A stretch of DNA of 22,348 nt from positions 1-22,348 of IMG/VR virus record IMGVR_UViG_3300025423_000097; one strand, written 5' to 3'. The notes beneath the pieces were generated by a model. That model had not been told where the DNA came from. It ran no database searches and was given only the letters and a program-made list of their open reading frames with translations. This DNA comes from a virus. Positions within the stretch are counted from its first letter, which is position 1. Every line of letters begins with the position of its first letter. Position numbers and translations under genes: made by a program. Shown here piece after piece: positions 1 to 7,744 of this stretch.

Positions 1-105
1 AAAAATTTTGACGAGTACCAAAAACTCTGTGGGGTGATCCAAGGTCTAGCCATTGCAGAGCGTTATGTTATTGATCTTGCGGAAAAGGTAGACAAAGATG
101 AGTGA
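1..105 (+). CDS. 3' end of an unknown phage protein (partial)
   Basis: An open frame enters from the left edge and ends at TGA 103-105, giving 34 visible residues (KNFDEYQKLCGVIQGLAIAE at the start). The stretch looks helical and charged (LAEKVDKDE at the end). Its stop overlaps the ATG of the co-chaperonin gene at 98, which implies co-translation. In phages of this layout portal and terminase genes lie upstream, but the visible residues identify neither. The function is unknown; only the existence of a coding frame is well supported. Confidence 0.7.
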   Translation, partial: KNFDEYQKLCGVIQGLAIAERYVIDLAEKVDKDE

Positions 106-535
106 TTTAATTCTCCCTCCAGGCGTGCAAATGCCTGAAACCATCCAACCTATTGATAGCCCAGTAGAGGATGCAACAGATGAGCAAAAGGCTACAGCGC
201 TACCAGACCCAGTTGGTTACAAAATACTTTGCGGCGTACCACAGGTATCCGATAAGTTAGATGGAACCGAGCTTGATTTGGTTAGACCCTCCGACTTTGC
301 AAAGCAAGAACAAAGCGCCACAACCGTTTTGTTTGTATTGAAAGTAGGACCTGACGCATACCAAGATAAAGAAAGATACCCAAATGGACCCTGGTGCAAA
401 CCTGGCGATTTCATTTTGACTCGGACTTATTCTGGTACTCGTTTCATGATTTTTGGCAAAGAGTTTAGGCTCATTAACGAAGATCAAGTAGATGCAGTTG
501 TGCAAGATCCACGCGGTATTACCCGTGCTATGTAA
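98..535 (+). CDS. GroES-like co-chaperonin (Hsp10 fold)
   Basis: 145 residues. The first ~36 are acidic and Pro-rich and probably unstructured. From P38 the protein follows the GroES plan: an opening strand (VGYKIL, 39-44), a loop with hydrophobic residues where GroES has its GroEL-binding mobile loop (ELDLVRP, 58-64), the strand VLFVLKVGP (77-85), then WCKPGDFI (99-106), and a closing stretch with EFRLINEDQVDAVV (122-135). In GroES the equivalent parts are 'GEVLAVG', 'VKVGDIV' and 'ESDILAIV'. Co-chaperonins of this kind cap the GroEL folding chamber; phage T4 gp31 replaces GroES so that its capsid protein can fold. Location just before the scaffold and capsid genes fits that role. No GroEL gene is visible, so it would work with the host chaperonin. 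The fold call is from motif order by eye; the capsid role is inference. Confidence 0.78.
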   Translation: MSDLILPPGVQMPETIQPIDSPVEDATDEQKATALPDPVGYKILCGVPQVSDKLDGTELDLVRPSDFAKQEQSATTVLFVLKVGPDAYQDKERYPNGPWCKPGDFILTRTYSGTRFMIFGKEFRLINEDQVDAVVQDPRGITRAM

Positions 536-544
536 AGGAAATAT

Positions 545-1495
545 ATGAGCGACACATACAAATTCCCCGATGAGATTGAAAACAAAGAAACGGACGTAGA
601 AATTGAAGCGGACGGTGAAGAGTTTGAAATTGAAATCGTGGATGACACACCCGAAAAAGACAGGGGCAGACAGCCTTTAAATAAGGAAGTAGCAGACCCT
701 ACAGATGATGAAATAGCAAACTATTCTCAAAATGTCCAGTCTCGCATCAAGGAATTGACGCACGCTAGACACGATGAGCGTAGAAAAGCAGAGGCACTTG
801 AACGCGAAAGACAGGAGCTGGAGAGACTGACTCAGCGCTTGATCGAAGAGAACAAGACTCTAAAAAACAACGTTAATGCTGGCCAAGAAATAATTGCTTC
901 ATCTGCCAAACAAAAGGCCGAAGCTGATTTAGTTTTAGCTCGTAAACAGTATAAGGAAGCTCAAGAAGCCTACGATACTGATGCCATTATTGCGGCTCAA
1001 GAAGCATTGACCGAAGCCAAAATGCGCTTTGAACAGGTTAAGAATTATCGTCATACCCCTTTACAAAGTGAAGACAATGATGTACAAACTCAACCTAGAC
1101 AGACTCAACAAGTTAGACCTGACGAAAAATCCCTGCGCTGGCAGGCAAAAAACCAGTGGTTTGGTTCTAATGGGTTTGAAGAAGTTACCAGTTATGCACT
1201 AGGACTGCACCAAAAGCTAGTCAATACGGGCATTGACCCGCGTTCCGATGAATACTATCAAGAAATAGATTCACGCATCCATTCAAAGTTCCCAGAAGTA
1301 TTTGGTGAACCAGAATCAAAATCTACGGCTCAAACCGCTAAACGTCCTTCAAATGTTGTTGCTCCTGCTACTCGTTCATCGGGTGTCAAAAAGGTTCAGC
1401 TAACACCTACGCAAGCCGCGTTAGTGAAAAAGTTTAATCTTGATCCGAAGAAATATTATCTTGAACAACAAAAATTGGAGAAACAAAATGGTTGA
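545..1495 (+). CDS. Capsid scaffolding protein
   Basis: 316 residues. An acidic N-terminus rich in Glu and Asp (to about residue 45) is followed by a long Glu/Lys/Arg/Gln-rich helical region from roughly 70 to 170 (AEALERERQELERLTQRL is typical coiled coil). A Gln/Pro-rich linker and a C-terminal part rich in Lys follow, ending in a probable basic helix (PTQAALVKKFNLDPKKYYLE). This is the usual build of phage scaffolding proteins, whose C-terminal basic helix binds the capsid protein and which leave the prohead after assembly. A clear ribosome site (AAAGGAAAT) precedes the ATG. Position two genes before the decoration-type protein and three before the major capsid protein supports the call. 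No protease domain is seen. Confidence 0.78.
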   Translation: MSDTYKFPDEIENKETDVEIEADGEEFEIEIVDDTPEKDRGRQPLNKEVADPTDDEIANYSQNVQSRIKELTHARHDERRKAEALERERQELERLTQRLIEENKTLKNNVNAGQEIIASSAKQKAEADLVLARKQYKEAQEAYDTDAIIAAQEALTEAKMRFEQVKNYRHTPLQSEDNDVQTQPRQTQQVRPDEKSLRWQAKNQWFGSNGFEEVTSYALGLHQKLVNTGIDPRSDEYYQEIDSRIHSKFPEVFGEPESKSTAQTAKRPSNVVAPATRSSGVKKVQLTPTQAALVKKFNLDPKKYYLEQQKLEKQNG

Positions 1496-1937
1496 TGTTA
1501 AAAAAACCCGTGATTTAGAAACACGCGAAAAAGAAGTTCATATTGATTACAAGCCTGCTAGTTCACTACCAGACCCAACACCTGAACCTGGTTATGAGTA
1601 TCGCTATGTGCTAACTCATATCTTAGGCAATCCAGATGCCATTAGATTGTCTCGTATGAGGCGCGATGGATGGGAACCAGTGAAAGCTTCAGATCACCCA
1701 GAGCTTATGCTTGAAGGTTCTGTAAACGGTAATGTCGAGATAGGTGGATTGATTCTATGTAAAAATACCGTAGAAAAAGTCAAAGCTTATGATCGGTATT
1801 ACGCTAAGCAAGCCGCAGATCAAATGGAATCGGTTGACAACAGTTTTATGAAAGATAACGATCCAAGAATGCGTAAGTTCTCTGAGAAATACTCTGAGGT
1901 CACACGCGGACGAGGGTTAAGTGCAAGTCTCAAATAA
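1488..1937 (+). CDS. Conserved phage protein of the capsid block, function unknown
   Basis: 149 residues from ATG 1488, which has GGAG about 9 bases upstream; the frame is open further back to 1440, but those codons lie inside the scaffold gene and lack a ribosome site. The start overlaps the scaffold stop by 8 bases. The sequence is mixed and charged, with EPGYEYRYVLTHILGNPDAI and MRRDGWEPVKASDHPEL in the centre and a basic tail. No signal peptide or membrane segment is seen. Lying between scaffold and capsid genes it may be a minor head or assembly protein, but nothing in it names a function. Confidence 0.8.
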   Translation: MVDVKKTRDLETREKEVHIDYKPASSLPDPTPEPGYEYRYVLTHILGNPDAIRLSRMRRDGWEPVKASDHPELMLEGSVNGNVEIGGLILCKNTVEKVKAYDRYYAKQAADQMESVDNSFMKDNDPRMRKFSEKYSEVTRGRGLSASLK

Positions 1938-1947
1938 AGGAATTTAA

Positions 1948-2835
1948 ATGGCTTATCCTATTATCCCAGCCCCTTACGGGCTAAAGCCTGTAAACCTAAT
2001 TGGTGGTAGGGTGTTTTCTGGTTCAACCAGAATGTTCCCTATCAACAACGGTTACAGCAACTCGCTCTTCAATGGTGACATTGTTGATATTGGTTATACA
2101 GGAGCTACGATTGGAACATTGATCCAAACTGGCTTGACATATAACAGCACATCTGTTCCTTCCTCAAACACCATTGGTGTATTTGTTGGTTGTGAATATA
2201 CAAATACTAGCGGTCCAATTTACGGCAAAAACCGTTTCAACTATTGGCAAGCTAGTACAGCCGCAACAGACTGTATTGGTTATGTTGTTGATGATCCTCA
2301 AGCGATCTTCAAAGGTGTTATAGTTAACGGCGGTACAGCTAACACTGGTACTGTAAGTTCAACATTTACACCATACTATGCTAACAACGCATATATTGGT
2401 GCAAATGCTTTCTATACAGGTCCAGGCGGCTCTACAACTAGCGGTGACTCTACTGCTGGTATTGCTCTTTCTGCTTCTGCTACTACGACATCTACAACAA
2501 GTGCTCCATTAACAAGTGGTGCTCCTTTGCGTATTGTTGGAATGGTTCCAGATACAGCAGTAACAGTGTTGCAAACAGGTACAAGTTCTAGCACAACTAT
2601 TACTTTATCTGCCGCTAACTCTGGTATTGTTGCTGGAATGGCTGTTAACGGCCCTGGCATTTTGGCAGGTTCAAACACCTGGGTAACCAAAGTAAACGGT
2701 ACAGCAGTAACTATCAGTTCCGCTGTTACAACTGCACAATCGACTGCTGTTGGTTTTTCATTCACTGGCTATCCAGAAGTATTGGTAACTTGGAACTTTG
2801 GTTTCCACAGCTACTTCAATGCTACTGGCGTTTAA
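1948..2835 (+). CDS. Capsid-associated (decoration-type) structural protein with an inserted beta module
   Basis: 295 residues beginning MAYPIIPAPYGLKPVNLIGG, an N-terminus I recognise from virion proteins coded just upstream of the major capsid gene in uncultured aquatic phages. The composition is Ser/Thr/Gly/Ala-rich with few charges, as in extracellular beta proteins. Residues 209-274 form a separable module (TTITLSAANSGIVAGMAVNG, then a VNGTAVTISSAV strand pair) that also occurs in the proteins at 4716 and 11337. After the module the original fold resumes (PEVLVTWNFGFHSYF). Ribosome site AAAGGAATTTAA. A role in decorating or stabilising the capsid is inferred from position only. Confidence 0.65.
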   Translation: MAYPIIPAPYGLKPVNLIGGRVFSGSTRMFPINNGYSNSLFNGDIVDIGYTGATIGTLIQTGLTYNSTSVPSSNTIGVFVGCEYTNTSGPIYGKNRFNYWQASTAATDCIGYVVDDPQAIFKGVIVNGGTANTGTVSSTFTPYYANNAYIGANAFYTGPGGSTTSGDSTAGIALSASATTTSTTSAPLTSGAPLRIVGMVPDTAVTVLQTGTSSSTTITLSAANSGIVAGMAVNGPGILAGSNTWVTKVNGTAVTISSAVTTAQSTAVGFSFTGYPEVLVTWNFGFHSYFNATGV

Positions 2836-2850
2836 TTAAGGAGCTAAAAC

Positions 2851-3753
2851 ATGGCTATTTCACGCGCACAACTACTGAAAGAGTTGCTCCCTGGATTGAA
2901 CGCATTGTTCGGTTTAGAGTATGCCCGTTACGGCGAAGAGCATAAAGAAATCTACGAAACAGAGAAATCTGAGCGTAGCTTTGAAGAAGAAACCAAGCTG
3001 TCTGGCTTCTCAGCCGCACCAGTCAAAAACGAGGGTCAATCCCTTGCTTATGACAATGCGCAAGAAGCATTCACAGCACGTTATAACCACGAGACTATTG
3101 CTCTTGGATTCTCAATCACTGAAGAAGCGATTGAAGATAACTTGTATGACTCTTTGTCAGCACGTTATACCAAGGGTCTAGCTCGCGCTATGGCGTATAC
3201 CAAGCAGGTTAAAGCCGCTTCAACTTTGAACAACGCATTTAACAGCCAATACGTTGGCGGTGACGGCGTATCTTTATTGAACAGTGCTCACCCATTGGTT
3301 AACGGTGGTACAAACGCCAACACTCCATCTACTCCTGCTGATTTGAATGAGACATCCCTTGAGAATGCCGTTATTCAAATCGCCGCATGGACAGACGAGC
3401 GTGGACTTTTGATTGCCGCACGTCCCAAGAAATTGATTGTTCCCCCAGCACTCATGTTCGTTGCTACTCGTCTATTAGACACAGAGTTGCGCGTTGGTAC
3501 TAACAACAACGACTTGAACGCTATCAAGAACAACGGTTCTATCCCAGAAGGTTACACAGTTAACCACTTCTTGACAGCACCTAACGCATGGTTCCTGACC
3601 ACTGACGTTCCTAACGGACTTAAGCACTTTGAGCGCGTGTCCTTACAGAACTCAATGGACGGTGACTTTGATACAGGTAACGTCCGTTACAAATCCCGCG
3701 AGCGTTATAGCTTTGGCTGGTCTGATCCACTAGGAATCTACGGTTCTTATTAA
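2851..3753 (+). CDS. Major capsid protein (Mu gpT-like)
   Basis: 300 residues. The first part, rich in Glu and Lys (ALFGLEYARYGEEHKEIYET), leads to a helix-rich core with ALGFSITEEAIEDNLYDSLS (about 93-112) and the phrase LLNSAHPLVNGG (about 141-152), then PKKLIVPPALMFVATRLLDT and a C-terminal DTGNVRYKSRERYSFGW. This order of motifs is that of the Mu-like major head subunit gpT family, which takes the HK97 fold. Length is normal for a protein without a long N-terminal delta domain; scaffolding is instead supplied by the gene at 545. Strong ribosome site AAGGAG. It is the last gene before the terminator at 3782. The family call is by eye but I am confident. Confidence 0.85.
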   Translation: MAISRAQLLKELLPGLNALFGLEYARYGEEHKEIYETEKSERSFEEETKLSGFSAAPVKNEGQSLAYDNAQEAFTARYNHETIALGFSITEEAIEDNLYDSLSARYTKGLARAMAYTKQVKAASTLNNAFNSQYVGGDGVSLLNSAHPLVNGGTNANTPSTPADLNETSLENAVIQIAAWTDERGLLIAARPKKLIVPPALMFVATRLLDTELRVGTNNNDLNAIKNNGSIPEGYTVNHFLTAPNAWFLTTDVPNGLKHFERVSLQNSMDGDFDTGNVRYKSRERYSFGWSDPLGIYGSY

Positions 3754-3759
3754 GATCAG

Positions 3760-3775
3760 GTGCAACTTGTTGCAC
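3760..3775 (-). repeat. Dispersed 16-bp near-palindrome, copy 1
   Basis: On the + strand it reads GTGCAACTTGTTGCAC: 7-base inverted arms around a central TT. Read on the - strand it is the common form GTGCAACAAGTTGCACYT. It lies 7 bases after the capsid stop codon and 6 bases before the terminator stem, and is the only one of four copies outside a gene. Confidence 0.85.
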
Positions 3776-3781
3776 TTAAGG

Positions 3782-3808
3782 AGGGCCCTCACAAGGGGCC
3801 CTTTTTTT
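3782..3808 (+). terminator. Rho-independent terminator after the major capsid gene
   Basis: A 7-bp stem AGGGCCC/GGGCCCT (3782-3788 with 3796-3802) closes a 7-base loop and runs into a T tract (3802-3808). It should end or attenuate transcription of the capsid block. Confidence 0.88.
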
Positions 3809-3820
3809 ATACAAAATTTG

Positions 3821-3848
3821 TTGACTATATTTGAAAATAGTGTATATT
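3821..3848 (+). promoter_or_regulatory. Sigma70-like promoter for the downstream structural genes
   Basis: TTGACT (5 of 6 consensus bases) at 3821-3826 and TATATT (5 of 6) at 3843-3848 are separated by 16 bases, with transcription expected to start near 3855. It sits directly after a strong terminator and before the gene at 3938, where a new promoter is needed. It could serve the host RNA polymerase. The alternative is chance in AT-rich DNA. Confidence 0.6.
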
Positions 3849-3926
3849 AAGGGCATCTGGGAATTCAACCTTGTTGCCACTGGCCCAGCAGACGATGCAA
3901 CGATTAACAAGGTATCTTTTGCATAA
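3825..3926 (+). other. Protein-like open frame in the leader, possible gene remnant
   Basis: In the frame ending at TAA 3924-3926, the leader translates to a very protein-like C-terminus (IWEFNLVATGPADDATINKV, then SFA). The frame is closed upstream by TGA 3822-3824. It has no ATG, only TTG 3831 or GTG 3840, neither with a ribosome site. It may be the surviving 3' end of a lost gene that now serves as 5' leader, or a tiny peptide gene. It overlaps the promoter. Confidence 0.3.
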
Positions 3927-3937
3927 GGAAACTTATA

Positions 3938-4669
3938 ATGGCACGCAGTACATTTGACGGCCCGATCATATCGGGTGACAATCGTTTTGGACCTCTTCGC
4001 GATATTGGTTACACAGAGTTAGTCCAAACTTGTTATATTGATTTATCCAATACAACAGTAAACACCGCTGGTTATAGCGGAGCATCAGGACAGTTTGTAT
4101 CATCAAACGTGATACCAAACCAGAATGCTACTGTATATACACCTAGCTCTGCATTCCAAAATGCAGGACCAACAACACAAACAATCCCTGCTGACGTTAC
4201 TGGTTCAAGTGGCCAGATTTATCGTGGCGCGGTAATGTACGTTCCAATCAACAGTGTTATTCAAGACATTACAGTTGATTACTTACTTGCTATTACTGGC
4301 GAAAGTGGCGCAACATTGTCTAACACATCTGTGTTTGTTTCTAACAACTACACAGCCGCAGGCGGTACACCAACATATGGTACAGCCGTTATTTCTTCAA
4401 GCACTGGTGTTGGTACAGCAGGTCGTTTGTCTACGACTTACACAGCAACTAACTTGATCAATATGCTGGCAACAACTTCTGATATTCAAAATCCACAAGT
4501 GGGAACACAGCCAAGTTTCTTCTCACAAATTGTGTTTACATTGAGTATTACAGGTTCTACTTCTGTTGCAGTGCCTACAGGCGGTAAGCTCAACTTTACT
4601 GTTCGTTACACACAGGCTGATCCTAACATCGGTAATTCAACAACTTACCCATACGGTAACTTCGACTAA
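3938..4669 (+). CDS. Probable virion structural protein
   Basis: 243 residues, start ATG with AAGGAAAC upstream. Begins MARSTFDGPIISGDNRFGPL and continues as a Thr/Ser/Gly/Asn-rich protein with few Lys. The pattern of alternating hydrophobics (SVIQDITVDYLLAITG; FFSQIVFTLSITG; GGKLNFTVRYTQ near the end) fits a beta sandwich. No signal peptide or membrane segment. It is the first gene after the new promoter and is followed by its own terminator, so it can be made as a single-gene transcript, as is usual for abundant virion proteins. A head or decoration role is likely but not proven by sequence. Confidence 0.7.
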   Translation: MARSTFDGPIISGDNRFGPLRDIGYTELVQTCYIDLSNTTVNTAGYSGASGQFVSSNVIPNQNATVYTPSSAFQNAGPTTQTIPADVTGSSGQIYRGAVMYVPINSVIQDITVDYLLAITGESGATLSNTSVFVSNNYTAAGGTPTYGTAVISSSTGVGTAGRLSTTYTATNLINMLATTSDIQNPQVGTQPSFFSQIVFTLSITGSTSVAVPTGGKLNFTVRYTQADPNIGNSTTYPYGNFD

Positions 4670-4674
4670 TAGCT

Positions 4675-4697
4675 AGGGGCCTTGCGCCCCTTTCTTT
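4675..4697 (+). terminator. Short hairpin terminator
   Basis: A 6-bp stem AGGGGC/GCCCCT (4675-4680 with 4686-4691) has a 5-base loop and is followed by TTTCTTT. The T tract is interrupted, so termination is probably partial, letting some transcripts continue into the gene at 4716, for which no separate promoter is evident. Confidence 0.7.
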
Positions 4698-4715
4698 GAT
4701 TTAATAGGAGTTTTT

Positions 4716-7265
4716 ATGGGTTTGAATCTGTTTAATTTTTTCTCGCCTAATAACCAAACGGCTAGTATGGGGACACAAACCCCCAGCACCGCTTGGCAAG
4801 GTATTGACGGGGCCGCTGAGTTTGTAGCGCCCCAGCGTTTGCGTGATGTTGTTGGTAAGTTAAAAGTTAGCCAATCGCAAAATATTTATGATGCCGACTT
4901 TGAATACGGCGTACAACCTTTGCGTTGGGAAAACTTTATTCAGAATACATCTGGACAAGCTTACATTGTTCAGAATCCTGGTTTGGGTGGCGTATCAATG
5001 AACATTGGTGGAGGTAATACTCCTGGTGATATTACGATTCGTCAAAGCCGTCCTTATCACAGATACCAGCCAGGTAAGACTTTTTACATGGCATCTAACG
5101 TTAACTTTGGTAGTTCTGTTACTGGCCAAACTCAACGTGTTGGTATTTTTGATGATTCCAATGGTATTTTCTTTATGCAGACTGGGCCTACTGGACCTCT
5201 AAATCCAGGAGCTATGTATGTAGTTATTCGTTCTGACTCTGGAAGTAATGGCGTAGTTGATCAGATTATTCCTTGCGAGGCATGGAACGGTAATAAGAAT
5301 ATTATCTATGCACTTGATTGGACTAAAGTTCAAATGATATGGATGGAATATGCTTGGTACGGCGCAGGTGCTCTTCGTTGGGGCGTAGTCCTTAATGGCG
5401 AGCCTTGGGTATTGCATCAAGTTGGTACTGGTAATGGTGTTATTAACGGCGTTGCTCAAGTTAAGCCTTGGAGCCGTACTGGTAACTTGCCTGTTCGTTA
5501 TGAGCAAAGAGATAACGGAAGTAGTACAGCATCATTAATGACTCACTATGGTGTGTCAGTATTGATTGAAGGATCAATTGATAAACAGCGTGGATTTACC
5601 TATTCATATGGTAATGATGCTAAAACTCAAAACCGTTCAGTTCCTGCATCTTCTGTTCGCTATCCTGCAATGTCATTTAGGATGAGAGCTGTTGGTTCTG
5701 ATATTTTTGATCAAAGCAATGCGGCGGCTACGGGTGGATCACCTACGACTTTGACAATTAGCGCGGCTACTCCTTCTATATCTTCTGTAGTAGGACAGCC
5801 AAACAGTGGTCAGGCTTTGGTTACATTTGGTTCTGCTCATGGTTATGCAGTGACTAACCCAGCCAATGCTAATAGCCCAGCTCAGTACATTACTCTTAGT
5901 TCATTTACTGAAGTAGGTACTGTTGCAACTGGAAACTACGCATTCTCTGGAACAACTTTAACAGTTACAACTGCTGTAGCTACTGGAGCTCTTCAAGTTG
6001 GACAAATATTGTCAGGAACTGGTGTTACAGGTTCTCCAACCATTGTTGCTCAATTGACTGCTACAAGTTCTGCTGTGGGTTCACAAGCTTTTGCAAGCGG
6101 TGGCGCAGTTGGATCAAGTGTTGTTGTATTGGCGGCTGGTACATCGTTTGCAGTAGGCCAGTTGTTTGCGGGTACAGGCGTACCAACAGCAACGTACATT
6201 ACTGCGGTTAATGGCGCTACCATTACGATTAATAAGGCATTTACAGCTCAAGCATCTGGCACATATAACTCATATGCACCTGGTGGACTGGGTACTTATC
6301 AAGTTAGCTCTGCACAAACTACTGGTACTGGCACTTTGACCGCCACAACCACATATGCCGCTCAGACTTGGTTAATTCAGCAAGTGCCATCTACAACCAC
6401 AATGATTCTTCCAATTCAATTGTTGACAGGTGTAACAGCCACAACAAATCCAACTGGAACATATTGGGGTGCAAATCAGTGGGTTGGTAAGTTTGTTTAT
6501 TACCAGGCCAGTTTGCCATCTATCAGCGCCATTTCAAATCCTGCATCTGGAACTGTAGCTGGTATTACAAACTACACATCTACAATTACATTTAGCTCTG
6601 TTCATAATTTGAAACAGGGTGATGTAATTATTATTAGCGGATCAACTCCTGCTTACATGAATGGTATTTACTCTGTAACAATACCAACTACAAATCCAAC
6701 TACTACAATTGTGGTTAGCTGGGGTTACTTTGCTTCTGCTCCTGCAAACTATACATCTGGAGCATCTGCTGTATCTCCATACACAGGCCGTATTACATCT
6801 AATACAACCAGTGCAATAACATTTGGTGATGTTGTTACGGGTTTACCATTAGCAAATAGTCCATCATCTGGAAATAACTATCAAATTGGTTTGATTGATC
6901 GCGGTCAATTATTGCCTGCAACATTGTTATTAAATTCATCTGCAACTTGTTTGGTTGAGTTAATTTCAAGTACGCCTACTAACCAATTGTCTTTAAGTCA
7001 AGCAAACTTTGTTGCACTTAACACATTGGGTTCATATAACTCATTTGCTGAGCAAGATTTAAGTGCTACCACTTTGGCTGGAGGTGAGGTTGTGTATGCA
7101 TTCTCAACTCCTCCTAACGGTTTGCAACAGCTTGATTTAAGCAACTTCTTCCCAGTGCTTACCAACATTAAAGGTAACGTAGCCGACATTTTGACGGTTG
7201 CTGTAACTTCTTCTGCTGGTGCTACTGTTCAAATTAACGTTGTTGCACAAGAGGCGATGGCTTAA
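4716..7265 (+). CDS. Large modular virion protein
   Basis: 849 residues. The N-terminal ~330 residues are a coherent, aromatic-rich domain (PLRWENFIQNTSGQAYIVQN; TFYMASNVNFGSS; VQMIWMEYAWYGAGALRWGV; VRYPAMSFRMRAVG), looking like a jelly-roll or beta-sandwich virion domain. From about 335 to 700 the protein is a chain of low-complexity Ser/Thr/Gly/Ala beta modules, including VGQILSGTGVTGSPTIVAQL (about 425) and VGQLFAGTGVPTATYITAV (about 485). The last ~150 residues return to a mixed, less repetitive domain (QIGLIDRGQLLPATLLLN). Ribosome site TAGGAG. Its stop overlaps the next start (TAATG). It is likely displayed on the particle surface; whether on head or tail cannot be told. Confidence 0.7.
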   Translation: MGLNLFNFFSPNNQTASMGTQTPSTAWQGIDGAAEFVAPQRLRDVVGKLKVSQSQNIYDADFEYGVQPLRWENFIQNTSGQAYIVQNPGLGGVSMNIGGGNTPGDITIRQSRPYHRYQPGKTFYMASNVNFGSSVTGQTQRVGIFDDSNGIFFMQTGPTGPLNPGAMYVVIRSDSGSNGVVDQIIPCEAWNGNKNIIYALDWTKVQMIWMEYAWYGAGALRWGVVLNGEPWVLHQVGTGNGVINGVAQVKPWSRTGNLPVRYEQRDNGSSTASLMTHYGVSVLIEGSIDKQRGFTYSYGNDAKTQNRSVPASSVRYPAMSFRMRAVGSDIFDQSNAAATGGSPTTLTISAATPSISSVVGQPNSGQALVTFGSAHGYAVTNPANANSPAQYITLSSFTEVGTVATGNYAFSGTTLTVTTAVATGALQVGQILSGTGVTGSPTIVAQLTATSSAVGSQAFASGGAVGSSVVVLAAGTSFAVGQLFAGTGVPTATYITAVNGATITINKAFTAQASGTYNSYAPGGLGTYQVSSAQTTGTGTLTATTTYAAQTWLIQQVPSTTTMILPIQLLTGVTATTNPTGTYWGANQWVGKFVYYQASLPSISAISNPASGTVAGITNYTSTITFSSVHNLKQGDVIIISGSTPAYMNGIYSVTIPTTNPTTTIVVSWGYFASAPANYTSGASAVSPYTGRITSNTTSAITFGDVVTGLPLANSPSSGNNYQIGLIDRGQLLPATLLLNSSATCLVELISSTPTNQLSLSQANFVALNTLGSYNSFAEQDLSATTLAGGEVVYAFSTPPNGLQQLDLSNFFPVLTNIKGNVADILTVAVTSSAGATVQINVVAQEAMA

Positions 7266-7552
7266 TGTCTACTCCAGCATGGCAACGCAAAGAGGGTAAA
7301 AACCCAAATGGCGGCTTAAATGCTAAAGGTAGAGCTTCTGCCAAGAAAGAAGGGCATGATCTAAAGCCTCCTCAACCAGAGGGTGGCTCTAGGAAAAAAT
7401 CATTTTGTGCCAGAATGGAAGGTATGAAGAAAAAGTTAACTTCAGAAAAGACAGCGCATGATCCTAATAGCCGCATTAACAAAAGCTTGAGGGTTTGGAA
7501 ATGTGCTGATGGATGTGCAATTCGTGGTCTTACAAAAGGCACAATGAGGTAA
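7265..7552 (+). CDS. DUF6321-type small basic protein
   Basis: 95 residues. It starts MSTPAWQRKEGKNPNGGLNA and continues with EGGSRKKSFCARMEGMKKKL and DPNSRINKSLRVWK, the pattern I associate with DUF6321 proteins of phages. The usual family sequence seems to end near KSLRVW; here a tail CADGCAIRGLTKGTMR (80-95) follows. That tail matches the C-termini of the proteins at 8474 and 8681. Highly basic, with Cys in the middle and two in the tail; no membrane segment. Translational coupling to the gene before is indicated by TAATG. Function unknown; a nucleic-acid-binding or virion role is only a guess from charge and position. Confidence 0.75.
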   Translation: MSTPAWQRKEGKNPNGGLNAKGRASAKKEGHDLKPPQPEGGSRKKSFCARMEGMKKKLTSEKTAHDPNSRINKSLRVWKCADGCAIRGLTKGTMR

Positions 7553-7554
7553 AT

Positions 7555-7743
7555 ATGTCAGATATAGAATTAACAGAACGCGAACAAGCTATAGCCAAAG
7601 AAGCGGCAAAGATTGCCATTGAAGAATTGGCTGGTGAGTTTTACAAACAAGTAGGTAAGACTGTTATCAACAAGATTCTTATTTGGATTGGAGCAATTGT
7701 GGTTGGATTTGCATTTGGTAAAGGTTGGATTGTAAAATTCTAA
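7555..7743 (+). CDS. Small single-span membrane protein
   Basis: 62 residues from ATG 7555, chosen over the in-frame ATG at 7513 because GAGG stands just before it and the earlier one lies inside the DUF6321 gene. The first half is a charged helix (LTEREQAIAKEAAKIAIEEL), the second a hydrophobic span (ILIWIGAIVVGFAFG, about 41-55) ending with WIVKF. It lacks a signal-peptide cleavage pattern. The function is unknown. Size and one span would allow a holin-like or virion membrane role, but it lies far from the lysis genes. Confidence 0.75.
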   Translation: MSDIELTEREQAIAKEAAKIAIEELAGEFYKQVGKTVINKILIWIGAIVVGFAFGKGWIVKF

Positions 7744-7744
7744 T

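Noticed and set aside
1440-1487. Upstream start for the gene at 1488
   Set aside because: The extra 16 residues lie inside the scaffold gene and have no ribosome site, while ATG 1488 has GGAG.
2412-2765. Antisense open frame of 117 codons in the decoration-type gene
   Set aside because: Product is an Ala/Val/Pro/Thr mirror of the sense Ser/Thr/Gly-rich coding; no start signal or coupled neighbours.
5199-5507. Antisense 102-codon frame in the 849-residue protein gene
   Set aside because: No ribosome site, no recognisable motif, lies fully in a strongly supported gene.
6941-7020. Further partial copies of the 16-bp palindrome (TGCAACTTGTT at 6941; GTTGCACTT near 7012; GTGCAACTT near 13068)
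   Set aside because: Only one arm matches; half sites of 9-11 bases are expected by chance in this composition and frame. Not counted with the four exact copies.
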